Source: Polaribacter sp. (GTDB lineage Bacteria; Bacteroidota; Bacteroidia; Flavobacteriales; Flavobacteriaceae). Taken from it: DNA of 64,000 bases. The position numbers and the translations under genes were made by a program. The stretch spans positions 1-64,000 of the forward strand of contig DYMN01000003.1 in assembly GCA_020740485.1 (NCBI GenBank). The letters run 5' to 3'. The notes under the pieces were generated by a model. That model was not told the origin of the DNA. It did no database searches and saw only the letters and a program-made list of their open reading frames with translations. Shown here one piece after another: positions 8,818 to 19,511 of this stretch (the stretch's first letter is position 1; the number at the start of each line of letters is the position of its first letter).

Positions 8818-10674
8818 ATGTGTGGAATAACCGGCTATATAGGCAATAGAGATGCTTACCCTATAATCATTCAAGGGCTACAACGATTAGAATATCGTGG
8901 ATATGATAGTGCAGGTGTAGTTTTATACGATGGGAAAAATATAAACCTTTCAAAAACTAAAGGAAAAGTTTCAGATTTACAGAAAAAAGCAGAATTAGAA
9001 ATTCCTATTGAAGGAAACATTGGATTTGGTCATACCCGATGGGCTACTCACGGAGTTCCAAATTATGTCAACTCACATCCGCACCTTTCTCAATCTGAAA
9101 ATTTAGTGATCGTACACAATGGGATTATTGAAAATTATGATACCCTGAAAAAAGAACTCATATCCCGTGGTTACGAATTTAAAAGTGATACTGACACTGA
9201 AGTACTGATAAATTTCATTGAAGAAATCCAAAAACAAAAAAAATGTAAACTCGGTAAAGCGGTACAATTAGCTTTAAGTGAGGTTGTTGGAGCTTATGCT
9301 ATTTTAGTTTTTGATAAAACAAAACCTGATGAGTTGGTAATTGCTAAATTGGGGAGTCCCATTGCAATAGGAATCGGTAAAGATTATTCCGAATATTTTA
9401 TTGCTTCCGATGCCACGCCTTTTATTGAATATACCAAAGACGCTATCTATTTAGAAGATGGAGAAATGGCCATTGCCAAAATAGGGCGTGAAGTAAAAAT
9501 TTTCAAAATTGACGAAGATCAGAGAGTAAAAGATTTCAGAATTCAAGAATTACAATTGAGTTTAGATCAGATAGAAAAAGGGGGTTATGAACATTTTATG
9601 TTGAAAGAAATCTATGAGCAACCCACCGCTATAACTGACACCTACAGAGGAAGACTTAACGCTAACGAAGGATTGATAAAAATGTCCGGTTTAGATGATA
9701 ATTTAGGGAGATTTATGAATGCCAACAGAATTATCATTGTAGGTTGTGGCACTTCTTGGCACGCCGGTTTAGTTGCAGAATATCTATTTGAAGATATTGC
9801 CCGAATCCCTGTTGAGGTAGAATACGGGTCAGAGTTTCGTTATAGAAATCCTATCATCACTGAAAAAGATGTGGTCATAGCCATTTCGCAATCCGGAGAA
9901 ACAGCTGATACTTTAGCCGCTGTTAAATTAGCTAAATCAAATGGTGCTTTTGTGTTTGGTGTTTGTAATGTGGTAGGCTCTTCAATAGCCAGAGAAGCAC
10001 ATGCAGGAGCCTATACCCATGCCGGACCCGAGATAGGGGTTGCTTCTACAAAAGCATTTACCACCCAAATTACCTTATTGAGCTTATTAGCCTTAAAATT
10101 AGGCAAAGAAAAGGGCAATATATCATCTACGGTCTATCAAACTTATTTGCATGAATTGCTTCAAATTCCCGCGAAAATACAATCCTTGCTTTCTGAAGAT
10201 GCTCATATTAAGGTTATTGCAGAAAAGTATAAAGATGTTGCTAATTTCTTATATTTAGGAAGAGGGTATAATTTTCCGGTTGCATTAGAAGGGGCTTTAA
10301 AACTGAAAGAAATATCCTATATACATGCTGAAGGTTATCCTGCAGCAGAAATGAAACACGGACCCATTGCTTTAATTGATGAGAATATGCCTGTTGTGGT
10401 TATCGCAACAAAACAAGGACATTATGAAAAAGTAGTTAGTAATATACAGGAAATAAAAGCAAGACATGGTCAACTTATTACCATTGTTAGCGAAGGAGAT
10501 GTTACAGTGAAAGAAATGAGTAATTATACTATTGAAATTCCTGATACGTTAGAACCATTTACTCCTCTTTTGACTACAATTCCTTTGCAACTCTTGTCCT
10601 ACCATATAGCTGTGATGCGCGGTTGTAACGTAGATCAACCGAGAAATCTGGCAAAATCTGTTACTGTGGAATAA
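8818..10674 (+). CDS. glmS: Glutamine--fructose-6-phosphate aminotransferase (isomerizing)
   Basis: MCGITGYIG N-terminal Cys-glutaminase, HTRWATHG, SIS motifs (GCGTSWHAG, ISQSGETADT), C-terminal NLAKSVTVE. Confidence 0.98.
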   Translation: MCGITGYIGNRDAYPIIIQGLQRLEYRGYDSAGVVLYDGKNINLSKTKGKVSDLQKKAELEIPIEGNIGFGHTRWATHGVPNYVNSHPHLSQSENLVIVHNGIIENYDTLKKELISRGYEFKSDTDTEVLINFIEEIQKQKKCKLGKAVQLALSEVVGAYAILVFDKTKPDELVIAKLGSPIAIGIGKDYSEYFIASDATPFIEYTKDAIYLEDGEMAIAKIGREVKIFKIDEDQRVKDFRIQELQLSLDQIEKGGYEHFMLKEIYEQPTAITDTYRGRLNANEGLIKMSGLDDNLGRFMNANRIIIVGCGTSWHAGLVAEYLFEDIARIPVEVEYGSEFRYRNPIITEKDVVIAISQSGETADTLAAVKLAKSNGAFVFGVCNVVGSSIAREAHAGAYTHAGPEIGVASTKAFTTQITLLSLLALKLGKEKGNISSTVYQTYLHELLQIPAKIQSLLSEDAHIKVIAEKYKDVANFLYLGRGYNFPVALEGALKLKEISYIHAEGYPAAEMKHGPIALIDENMPVVVIATKQGHYEKVVSNIQEIKARHGQLITIVSEGDVTVKEMSNYTIEIPDTLEPFTPLLTTIPLQLLSYHIAVMRGCNVDQPRNLAKSVTVE

Positions 10675-10699
10675 TAACTTGTTGTGGTATTTTTTTGAT

Positions 10700-13045
10700 T
10701 TATTCTTTTATAAATCTTAAAATCTGACTTGAAATCGTAGTATTTATCTTTAAAAAGTAAATCCCTTGTTTTAGATTTGAAATATCAATGGGTTGGTCAA
10801 TTGGTTGAAGATTAGATTTGTAAATTTGCTGTCCGATCATGTTGAATATTTCAAAATTAAAATTGGAAACAAGATTATTAGAATAAATTTGAATAGTACT
10901 TTTAGCTGGATTAGGAAAGATATTAAAATATTCAAACTCAGTTTCATTAATATTCGCAGTACTGGAAATGATGCTGATATTAAAATCATCAAAATAAAAG
11001 CCATCAGCAGCAACTCCTCCGTCCGAAACCAATCGGAATCGAACTTTGATTGAATTGCCTATATACTGACTGAACGAAATTTCTTCAAGTACCCAATTAC
11101 TCTCAGTTCCGTCATACAAAGGTTCTCCCTCGGCCTTTTGGTCAGCTACACCGGCATTAGTATGCTTTCCACATTGAGGCTGCCAAGTTGTTCCGCCATC
11201 AGTTGAAACTTCAAATTGAACATAATCATAATTATTTTCCAAATCCCATTTGGCATAAAAACTACACTTTGCGTCAATAACGTTTGATAAGTTTAGCTGG
11301 TTATTAGATTCTATAGTTTTATCAGAATTATTAGCATAATCCCCGTTTGGACTGTCCGTAATACTGTTTGAGGATGAATAAAAAGTAGTTGAGGTTGTTG
11401 ACCAAGTATTAGTGTTCCAATTAGGCAAAATAGCATTCCCATAGTCGGTTATCAAAGGTTCGTAATTTCCGTAGGTTTTTTCCACCATAATTTCTGTTGG
11501 AAAAATTCCATTATGGATAACTACTTTAAATCGGATAGTTTCACCTAATTGAATATCTGAATTTAATTGATAGTTGATGTTTGATGTTACGGATTGAAGT
11601 TTTGCAACCTCGTTGTGCGTATTCGGGTTTCCTACACTTAAAATGTTACTACTTATTGGAACGATACTCAAAGTAAAATTTGCAGGATGGTCTACAACAC
11701 TCATGTTTTTAACGGTATAGGACAATGTGTTGGATAAACTATTTGTATTAGATGCACTTAAATCAGAAAAAACAGGGACATTATGAATTAATCTCAATGC
11801 GGTTAAGTTGTGATGAACCATGTTTTTACAAAGCGGAATAATGGCGCTTTGCGAGATCCAAAAATCATCACCAATTTCGGGTGTCATGGCAAATATTTTA
11901 TCATGATTTTCGGTGGCCACATACATCCAATCGTCAGAATCGCCCGAAGCAGGATAAATGGAAGAAGAAATCTGATTAGCAAACCCATTGTCAGCTACCA
12001 TTACATCGGTAATTTCTAAAAAAGTATCATGGTCAGGCGTGTATTCTTCGGATTGCCAACCAAAAGGGAAAAGTAATAAATTGCCATATGTATGGGCATT
12101 TACAGCTATTTTGAAATTGTGATTTTCAACTAACCATTTGACGGCTAAATTTTCAGGTTCACTAAAGGCACTTGGCCCGCAATAAGTATCGTGGGATGAG
12201 TTGGTTGAAGCGCCGGTTTCACCCCAATGATAAGAGTAATTTCTATTGTTATCTACCCCATAAATCCCTTCCCCATTATCTCTTCTGTTTTTTCTCCACA
12301 TACCGCCACCGGCTGGATCCGTGGTTTGATTATAAACATAACCATCAGGGTTAATGACAGGGACAAAAAAGATTTGTGAATTATTGACCAAAGCTTGAAT
12401 TTCTGCATTGGTGCTATAATTCTCTAATAAATACCACATATAAAACACCAATTGCTGTAAAGATCCTGGCTCTCTAGCGTGATGTATGGCTGTGTATAAA
12501 ATTTCTTGTTCTACTTCTTCAATAGCCGGATTCTCTGATATTTTTACCCAATAAATCGGACGATTTTCTGCTGTGACATAAGAGCTTATAGGCGATTTTG
12601 CACTTATCAGATTGGGGTAAAGATTATGCATCTCATCTAATTCATCTAAAAATTCGGTATAATTTAAGAATCCACCCATACTTCCTAAATTAAAATTTTG
12701 AGGTGTTATGTAATCAACCCCTTCATTTTGGCAAGGAATAGCGTTTTTTTTTAAGGGTGCATTTTTAATTCTTTTGTGATAGTGTTTTTTCCAATCTGAA
12801 ATGAGTATTTCTACTTTATATCCTAAATTTTTGGCAGTTTCAATTTCTGAGGATGAAAAAACAGATTCAATATATGTGTTTTCTTTATTCTTTCCGTGAC
12901 CAACTTCAACCCCATTTTTGAGTAATATTTCTATATCAGCAACATTGGCATAATAAATTCTGGCTTTAGAGTACTTTACGTCATCTTGGGAAAATTGGGA
13001 AAATGAAGTAAATAGGAGCAGTGCTGATAAAATATATTTTTTCAC
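10700..13045 (-). CDS. M14-family zinc carboxypeptidase with T9SS type A C-terminal sorting domain
   Basis: Zn-binding AIHHAREPGS, GVDNNRNYSYHWG, VNAHTYGNLLLFPFG; C-terminus FNIFPNPAKSTIQIYSN...GIYFLKINTTISSQILRFIKE. Confidence 0.92.
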   Translation of the reverse strand: MKKYILSALLLFTSFSQFSQDDVKYSKARIYYANVADIEILLKNGVEVGHGKNKENTYIESVFSSSEIETAKNLGYKVEILISDWKKHYHKRIKNAPLKKNAIPCQNEGVDYITPQNFNLGSMGGFLNYTEFLDELDEMHNLYPNLISAKSPISSYVTAENRPIYWVKISENPAIEEVEQEILYTAIHHAREPGSLQQLVFYMWYLLENYSTNAEIQALVNNSQIFFVPVINPDGYVYNQTTDPAGGGMWRKNRRDNGEGIYGVDNNRNYSYHWGETGASTNSSHDTYCGPSAFSEPENLAVKWLVENHNFKIAVNAHTYGNLLLFPFGWQSEEYTPDHDTFLEITDVMVADNGFANQISSSIYPASGDSDDWMYVATENHDKIFAMTPEIGDDFWISQSAIIPLCKNMVHHNLTALRLIHNVPVFSDLSASNTNSLSNTLSYTVKNMSVVDHPANFTLSIVPISSNILSVGNPNTHNEVAKLQSVTSNINYQLNSDIQLGETIRFKVVIHNGIFPTEIMVEKTYGNYEPLITDYGNAILPNWNTNTWSTTSTTFYSSSNSITDSPNGDYANNSDKTIESNNQLNLSNVIDAKCSFYAKWDLENNYDYVQFEVSTDGGTTWQPQCGKHTNAGVADQKAEGEPLYDGTESNWVLEEISFSQYIGNSIKVRFRLVSDGGVAADGFYFDDFNISIISSTANINETEFEYFNIFPNPAKSTIQIYSNNLVSNFNFEIFNMIGQQIYKSNLQPIDQPIDISNLKQGIYFLKINTTISSQILRFIKE

Positions 13046-13422
13046 TCTGGGTTGAGATTTTTAATTTTGGCTTTAAGTTTAAAAGCCCCAGGATAATTTC
13101 TTCTAATTCTATTTAAATCTTTTAAAACATCAAGATCAGTTTTATAATTTCCTACTCTTACTTTCCAATCAGGTTGGTCATAGGATAGGTAAGCAGGTAT
13201 TTCAGGGAATAAATTATTAAATTTAGATTGAGCTGCTCTTGCTTCACTTTCTTTTAATCCGTTAAATATCTGAATACGATAACCCTCATCGCTATCTATC
13301 GACTTGTTGTATATTCTTCTTTCTTCTAATAAAAATTCCATTTCAGTATCATTATTTTGGCTAAAGCTGAAAAGTGAAATTAAGAATAATAAAATAAAAT
13401 AAATGTTTTTTTGGATAACCAT
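13042..13422 (-). CDS. SPOR-domain protein
   Basis: Signal peptide (LLFLISLFSFSQN) and SPOR-like GYRIQIFNGLKESEARAAQSKF...WKVRVGNYKT. Likely ATG at 13422; overlaps the downstream CDS by 4 nt. Confidence 0.75.
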   Translation of the reverse strand: MVIQKNIYFILLFLISLFSFSQNNDTEMEFLLEERRIYNKSIDSDEGYRIQIFNGLKESEARAAQSKFNNLFPEIPAYLSYDQPDWKVRVGNYKTDLDVLKDLNRIRRNYPGAFKLKAKIKNLNPE

Positions 13423-13647
13423 ATTTTTACAAATTAAGATTTGACAAAAATAGTACATATTGCAATTAAAATGTCAATAAAGGTATAATTTAATTTCAAA
13501 ACTATTTAGAATTGTTATAAATTAAAGTATCGTGTGTTGCACCATTTGCATATTCCTAAATAAATGTTAATTTCGCATCTTTAACGATTTCGCTGATATA
13601 AATCAGTGAAAATATCATACCAAACTTGATAATAATTTTGTAGTAAT

Positions 13648-14847
13648 ATGATTTATCTACATTCACGCCACATAAAAGCCAAACTTTTTAGTTTTGTTTT
13701 TGCACTTTCATTAATTTTTTCCAATCTACTGTCTGCCCAAGAAGGTGATGCCGCTAAGGGTAAAGAACTCTTTACCGCTAATTGTACCGCTTGTCATACA
13801 TTGGATACCAAATTGATTGGTCCACCCTTAAAAGAGATTGGAGACAAAAGAGATTTCGATTATCTTTTTAACCAAATAACCAACCCCACAGAATGGGTGG
13901 TAAAGAATGCAGATGCAAAAAAAGTGTTTGAAGAGTACAATAAAGTACCGATGACACCATTTCCTCAATTCACCAAAGAAGATGTGGCAAATATTATTGC
14001 TTATACCAAAGTGGGTGATGCAGGAGTTGCAGCACCTGAAAAGGCAAAAACCCAAGTGGCAGTTACACCTATTAACAAAGAATATTTGGAACTCCCCGCA
14101 AAAGATTCATTTAATTGGTGGCAACCACTGGTTTTATTAGTTTTAGCCGGTTTAGTGTACTTCGCAGCTAAGAAAAAAATGAACATTTTTGCTATTATTT
14201 TAACCATAGTTTTATTATTGGCAACAGCCTACTTTTTATTCAATTGGATGCTTCAAATTGGGGTTGAAACCGGATATAAGCCGGTTCAGCCTATAGAATT
14301 TTCACATAAAGTGCACGCTGGGGATAATGGTATTAATTGTGAATATTGTCATAGTGCTGCTAAGCACAGTAAAACATCAGGTATTCCATCCAATGACGTT
14401 TGTATGAATTGTCATAAATTTATTGGTGAATACAAAGGTGAAGTTTATGGTGGACATGACAAAGCTTTTTTCGATGCTGAAATTGCCAAAGTGCAACAAG
14501 CTTCCGGATGGGACAAAGCCAAATTTGCTTACACTAATAAAGGTAAAGGTATTGAATGGGTGAGAGTGCATAATCTACCTGATTTTGCTTATTACAATCA
14601 CTCACAACACGTAACGGTAGCCGGTTTAGAATGTCAAACTTGTCATGGTCCGGTGGAACAGATGCACCGTGTAGAACAATTCTCACAATTGACCATGCAA
14701 TGGTGTTTAGACTGTCATAAAGCCACTCCGGTTAAGTTAGACGAAAACGGTTATTACAAAGGTACCTATGAAGAATTTGCCAAAGGTCATAAAGGAGCAA
14801 CTGTAGCGGATATGGGGGGAAGAGAATGTGGAAAATGTCACTATTAG
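13648..14847 (+). CDS. actA: Alternative Complex III subunit A, multiheme cytochrome c with fused N-terminal c-type cytochrome domain
   Basis: Six CXXCH motifs (CTACH, CEYCH, CMNCH, CQTCH, CLDCH, CGKCH); first gene of an actABCDEF cluster. Confidence 0.92.
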   Translation: MIYLHSRHIKAKLFSFVFALSLIFSNLLSAQEGDAAKGKELFTANCTACHTLDTKLIGPPLKEIGDKRDFDYLFNQITNPTEWVVKNADAKKVFEEYNKVPMTPFPQFTKEDVANIIAYTKVGDAGVAAPEKAKTQVAVTPINKEYLELPAKDSFNWWQPLVLLVLAGLVYFAAKKKMNIFAIILTIVLLLATAYFLFNWMLQIGVETGYKPVQPIEFSHKVHAGDNGINCEYCHSAAKHSKTSGIPSNDVCMNCHKFIGEYKGEVYGGHDKAFFDAEIAKVQQASGWDKAKFAYTNKGKGIEWVRVHNLPDFAYYNHSQHVTVAGLECQTCHGPVEQMHRVEQFSQLTMQWCLDCHKATPVKLDENGYYKGTYEEFAKGHKGATVADMGGRECGKCHY

Positions 14848-14873
14848 TAAAGTTTGAAGTTGAGCGATAGCAA

Positions 14874-14892
14874 AATCCCGCAAGGCGGGATT
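14874..14892. repeat. Intra-operon hairpin AATCCCGC-AAG-GCGGGATT
   Basis: Perfect 8-bp inverted repeat with 3-nt loop, no T-run, between actA and actB. Confidence 0.8.
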
Positions 14893-14979
14893 GGAAGTTT
14901 GAAGTGAGAAATAGGTCAAAATAAATTGTTGAAGAAAATTGGAATTAGGATTTTTTAAAATTTGGAATTTATTATATAT

Positions 14980-17900
14980 ATGAGTGCAAATAAGAAATAT
15001 TGGGTTAGTATAGAGGAATTAAAACTGGACACTTCACGTATAGATGACATCAAAAACCGTGAGTTTATGGAAGAAATTCCAACTGATCAATTTTTAGGCG
15101 ATAAAGATGCTTTAGACGCCACTTCCACCACACGTCGTGATTTCTTGAAATATCTTGGTTTTACTACGGCAGCTGCTACCTTGGCATCTTGTGAAGGCCC
15201 TGTTCGTAAAGCAATTCCTTACATTGTAAAACCCCAAGAAATCATTCCGGGTATTCCTGATTATTATGCTACTACCTTTTTTGATGGTTTTGATTTTGCG
15301 AATATTTTGGTGAAAACCCGTGAAGGTCGCCCGATAAAAATTGAACCGAATAAAGAAGCTTTTGGTACTCCCAATGCACGTGTACAAGCTTCGGTTTTAT
15401 CTCTTTACGACTCAAATAGATTGCAAAGCCCAAAATTTAAAGGAAACGACACTACTTGGGATAAGGTAGATGCAGAAATTCCTGCCAAAATAAAATCTAT
15501 TATCGCAGCCGGTAAAGAGGTTGTTTTGCTCAAAGGTACTTGTGCGAGTCCTTCAGGCAATAAAATTGTAGAACAATTTCAAACCAAAGTAGGCGCCTTA
15601 CGAACTGTGGTTTATGATGCAGTATCAGAATCTGCGGCATTAGATGCTTTCGAAACGATGTATGGTGTGCGCGAATTGCCTGATTATGATTTTTCAAAAG
15701 CCAAAACCATTGTTTCTATCGGTGCAGACTTCTTAGGCGATTGGCAAGGAGGCGGATTTGAAAAAGGGTATATAGAAAGTCGTAAACCCGAATCCGGAAA
15801 CATGTCTTATCATGCACAATTGGAATCCAATATGTCTTTGACAGGAGCCAATGCTGATAAAAGAATTGCTATCAAACCTTCTGAACAAGTTTTTGCCCTT
15901 ATCAATTTATATAATGGAGTAACTGGCAACAGTCTTCCATCAAAAGCGACAGTAGTAGATGCTGATTTAAAAAAATTGGCAAATGCGCTCAAAGCAGCAG
16001 GAAATCAAGGAGTGGTGGTTACTGGCATCCAAGACAAAAATGCGCAAATATTAGCGTTAGCAATCAATGAAGCTTTAGGCTCCTTAGTGATTGACACAGT
16101 TCAAACTAAAAAAGTGCGTCAAGGAAACGATACAGCTGTTCAAACTTTAATGGCTGATATGAAAGCCGGAAAAGTGGGTGGTATCATCATTGTTAATTCA
16201 AATCCGGTTTATACTTTAGCCAACAGTAAAGAATTTGTTGATTCATTAAAGAAAATGGATTTAAGTGTTGTATTTGCGCAACATGATAATGAAACCGCAG
16301 AAGTGTGTCAATATGCATTAGCTGCACCTCATTATTTAGAGGCATGGGGTGATGTTGCTCATAAAAAAGGACATTACAGTTTAATTCAACCCACGATTCG
16401 TCCTTTATTCAATACGCGCGCGTTTCCAGATTCTATGTTGAAATGGATGGGAGAACCCGTTACTTTCTATGATTTCATGAAAGCAGGTTTTCTAGGAAGT
16501 TGGAATCAAGCCTTGCACGAGGGTTTTGTAAAATCAGAAGAAACATTTGCAGCACCATCTGCCAAAGCAGTTGATTTTGCTGCTGTTGCCACCGAATTGG
16601 GTAAAACAAAATCCGGGGCATTAGAATTGGCATTATATACCAAAACCTCAATGGGTGACGGTCAAATGGCAAACAATCCATGGTTGCAAGAACTCCCTGA
16701 CCCCATCACGCGTGCTTCTTGGGACAATTATTTAACGATGTCACCAACTGACGCTGCTGCAAAAGGTATAACCAATACCACCGCAGACAATGGTGCCATG
16801 GACGGACAATATGTTGATGTAAAAGTTGGTAACGTTACATTAGAAAATGTTCCCGTTTATATCCAACCCGGTCAAGCAGTTGGTTCTGTCGGATTGGCTT
16901 TAGGTTATGGAAGAACCGAAGGAGTAAAAAAAGAGATGAAACAAGGGGTGAATGCTTTTGCATTAGTTTCAGCCGGAAATGTTGTTGAAATCTCTGCACC
17001 AAAAGGACACCATGAATTTGCGTGTATACAATTGCAACACACCTTAGCGGGTCGTCATGATATTTTAAAAGAAGTTTCTTTAGCTGATTTTAAATCTAAA
17101 GATGCTAATGATTGGAATGAAAAAGCCAAATATTCTTTAAATCATCAAGAAGTTGATGGCAAAGAAGCTGACTTATGGGCTGAACACGATTCAAGTAATG
17201 GACATCATTTCAACTTATCTATAGACTTAACTGCTTGTACAGGTTGTGCGGCTTGTGTAATTGCGTGTCATGCAGAAAACAATGTTCCTGTAGTTGGTAA
17301 ACAAGAAATGCGTCGCAGTCGCGATATGCATTGGTTGCGTATAGATCGTTATTATTCTTCTGATGTTCCAACGCGTGAAGTTGCAATTGAAGAGGGCTTG
17401 AGTAAACCAGAAATGTACCACGGGTTAGAGCGTGTAGCGGAAAATCCACAAGTAGCTTTCCAACCGGTAATGTGTCAACATTGTAACCATGCACCTTGCG
17501 AAACGGTTTGTCCTGTTGCGGCAACATCACATGGGGCTCAAGGTCAAAATCAAATGGCTTACAACCGTTGTGTTGGAACCCGTTATTGTGCAAACAACTG
17601 TCCTTACAGAGTACGTCGCTTCAATTGGTTCCGTTACAACGAAAATCCGGAATTTGATTATAACATGAATAATGATTACGGCAGAATGGTACTTAATCCT
17701 GATGTTACCGTGCGTAGTCGTGGGGTAATGGAAAAATGTTCCTTGTGTATTCAAATGACACAAGCTACTATTTTAGAAGCAAAAAAAGATGGGCGTCCTA
17801 TCAAAGACGGAGAATTCCAAGTGGCTTGTGCCAATGCTTGTAGTACTAACGCATTAGTATTTGGAGATGTCAATGACAAATCAAGCAAGATTTTTGCTTT

Positions 17901-17991
17901 AGCACAAGACAAGAGAGCTTATCATTTACTTGATTTTGTTGGAACACGTCCGAATGTAGTGTATCAAGTAAAAGTACGCAACGAAGCCTAA
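14980..17991 (+). CDS. actB: Alternative Complex III subunit B (molybdopterin oxidoreductase-like and 4Fe-4S ferredoxin domains, Tat-like N-terminus)
   Basis: TRRDFLKYLGF Tat-like motif; CTGCAACVIACHAENN, CQHCNHAPCETVCP, CVGTRYCANNCPYR, CSLCIQ...CANAC cluster motifs. Likely ATG at 14980. Confidence 0.95.
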   Translation: MSANKKYWVSIEELKLDTSRIDDIKNREFMEEIPTDQFLGDKDALDATSTTRRDFLKYLGFTTAAATLASCEGPVRKAIPYIVKPQEIIPGIPDYYATTFFDGFDFANILVKTREGRPIKIEPNKEAFGTPNARVQASVLSLYDSNRLQSPKFKGNDTTWDKVDAEIPAKIKSIIAAGKEVVLLKGTCASPSGNKIVEQFQTKVGALRTVVYDAVSESAALDAFETMYGVRELPDYDFSKAKTIVSIGADFLGDWQGGGFEKGYIESRKPESGNMSYHAQLESNMSLTGANADKRIAIKPSEQVFALINLYNGVTGNSLPSKATVVDADLKKLANALKAAGNQGVVVTGIQDKNAQILALAINEALGSLVIDTVQTKKVRQGNDTAVQTLMADMKAGKVGGIIIVNSNPVYTLANSKEFVDSLKKMDLSVVFAQHDNETAEVCQYALAAPHYLEAWGDVAHKKGHYSLIQPTIRPLFNTRAFPDSMLKWMGEPVTFYDFMKAGFLGSWNQALHEGFVKSEETFAAPSAKAVDFAAVATELGKTKSGALELALYTKTSMGDGQMANNPWLQELPDPITRASWDNYLTMSPTDAAAKGITNTTADNGAMDGQYVDVKVGNVTLENVPVYIQPGQAVGSVGLALGYGRTEGVKKEMKQGVNAFALVSAGNVVEISAPKGHHEFACIQLQHTLAGRHDILKEVSLADFKSKDANDWNEKAKYSLNHQEVDGKEADLWAEHDSSNGHHFNLSIDLTACTGCAACVIACHAENNVPVVGKQEMRRSRDMHWLRIDRYYSSDVPTREVAIEEGLSKPEMYHGLERVAENPQVAFQPVMCQHCNHAPCETVCPVAATSHGAQGQNQMAYNRCVGTRYCANNCPYRVRRFNWFRYNENPEFDYNMNNDYGRMVLNPDVTVRSRGVMEKCSLCIQMTQATILEAKKDGRPIKDGEFQVACANACSTNALVFGDVNDKSSKIFALAQDKRAYHLLDFVGTRPNVVYQVKVRNEA

Positions 17992-18110
17992 AATTAAAAT
18001 AACTAATAACAATAAACAAATTCCAAAAGGTATTAAAAACGAAATTCCATCTTTGTTTAATTTTACAATATGGGAATTAGGGATTTGAAAATTATAAATT
18101 TTAAACATTT

Positions 18111-19511
18111 ATGTCTCATTACGAATCATCTTACAGAGAACCACTGATTTTAGGAAAAAAGTCCTATCACGATGTTTCTGTTGATATTGCAAGACCTATC
18201 GAAACAAGAGCCAATCGCAATTGGTGGATTGCATTTAGCATTGCATTGGTTGCTTTTCTATGGGGATTAGGAGCAATAGTTTACACCATAGGAACCGGTA
18301 TCGGAACCTGGGGTTTGAATAAAAACATCGGTTGGGCTTGGGATATCACCAACTTCGTTTGGTGGGTAGGTATCGGTCACGCCGGAACCCTGATTTCAGC
18401 CGTATTATTGTTATTCCGTCAAGAATGGCGTATGGCAATCAACCGTTCTGCAGAAGCCATGACCATATTCGCCGTATTCCAAGCAGGTTTATTTCCATTG
18501 ATACACATGGGACGTATTTGGGATGGTTTCTTTACGTTACCTATACCGAATATGTATGGTAGTTTGTGGGTAAACTTCAACTCACCCTTGCTTTGGGACG
18601 TATTTGCCATTTCAACTTATTTAACTGTTTCTGTAGTATTCTGGTGGACAGGATTGTTACCTGACTTTGCCATGATTCGCGATAGAGCGGTAAAACCATT
18701 TCAAAAATATATCTATGGATTGGTAAGTTTCGGTTGGACAGGTCGTGCTAAAGATTGGCAACGTTTTGAAGAAGTTTCATTAGTTTTAGCCGGTTTGGCA
18801 ACCCCATTGGTGCTTTCTGTTCACACCATTGTATCTATGGACTTCGCCACTTCTATAAATCCGGGATGGCATAGTACCATCTTTCCACCTTACTTTGTGG
18901 CAGGAGCTATTTTCTCAGGATTTGCCATGGTACAAACCTTATTGGGTATCATGAGAAAAGTAACCAACATGGAATCATATATCACTAGAAAACATGTGGA
19001 AAACATGAATATGGTGATTTTATTTACCGGAGGCATTGTCGCAGTAGCTTACTTAACAGAATTTTTCATTGGATGGTATACCGGAAGTCCTTATGAAAAC
19101 TTTACTTATATGTCAGTAGGCGCAGCAACAGGACCTTATTGGTGGGCATTCTGGTTGTTGATTCTCTGCAATATCTTAATACCACAATTATTATGGATCA
19201 AAGGAGTAAGAACCAGTTTTATTTATTCATTCTTAATATCTATTGTTATCAATATAGGCATGTGGTTTGAACGATTTGATATTATCGTTATCGTATTGAG
19301 CAAAGGACATTTACCATCCACATGGGACCGTTTTGAACCTACATTTGTTGATATAGGAATCTTTATAGGAACGCTTGGATTTTTCTTTGTATTATTCTTA
19401 TTATATGCACGTACATTCCCTGTAATTGCGCAAGCAGAAGTGAAATCTATTTTAAAAAAAACAGGTGAATATTATAAAAACTTAAGAGGAAACGATCATC
19501 ACCATGAGTAG
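18111..19511 (+). CDS. actC: Alternative Complex III subunit C (NrfD/PsrC-like membrane protein)
   Basis: Multi-TM NrfD-type sequence; position in cluster. Confidence 0.93.
   Translation: MSHYESSYREPLILGKKSYHDVSVDIARPIETRANRNWWIAFSIALVAFLWGLGAIVYTIGTGIGTWGLNKNIGWAWDITNFVWWVGIGHAGTLISAVLLLFRQEWRMAINRSAEAMTIFAVFQAGLFPLIHMGRIWDGFFTLPIPNMYGSLWVNFNSPLLWDVFAISTYLTVSVVFWWTGLLPDFAMIRDRAVKPFQKYIYGLVSFGWTGRAKDWQRFEEVSLVLAGLATPLVLSVHTIVSMDFATSINPGWHSTIFPPYFVAGAIFSGFAMVQTLLGIMRKVTNMESYITRKHVENMNMVILFTGGIVAVAYLTEFFIGWYTGSPYENFTYMSVGAATGPYWWAFWLLILCNILIPQLLWIKGVRTSFIYSFLISIVINIGMWFERFDIIVIVLSKGHLPSTWDRFEPTFVDIGIFIGTLGFFFVLFLLYARTFPVIAQAEVKSILKKTGEYYKNLRGNDHHHE

Noticed and set aside
17219-17593. 124-aa antisense ORF within actB
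   Set aside because: Lies entirely opposite the ferredoxin-domain coding region with strong cysteine motifs on the plus strand; likely a shadow ORF.
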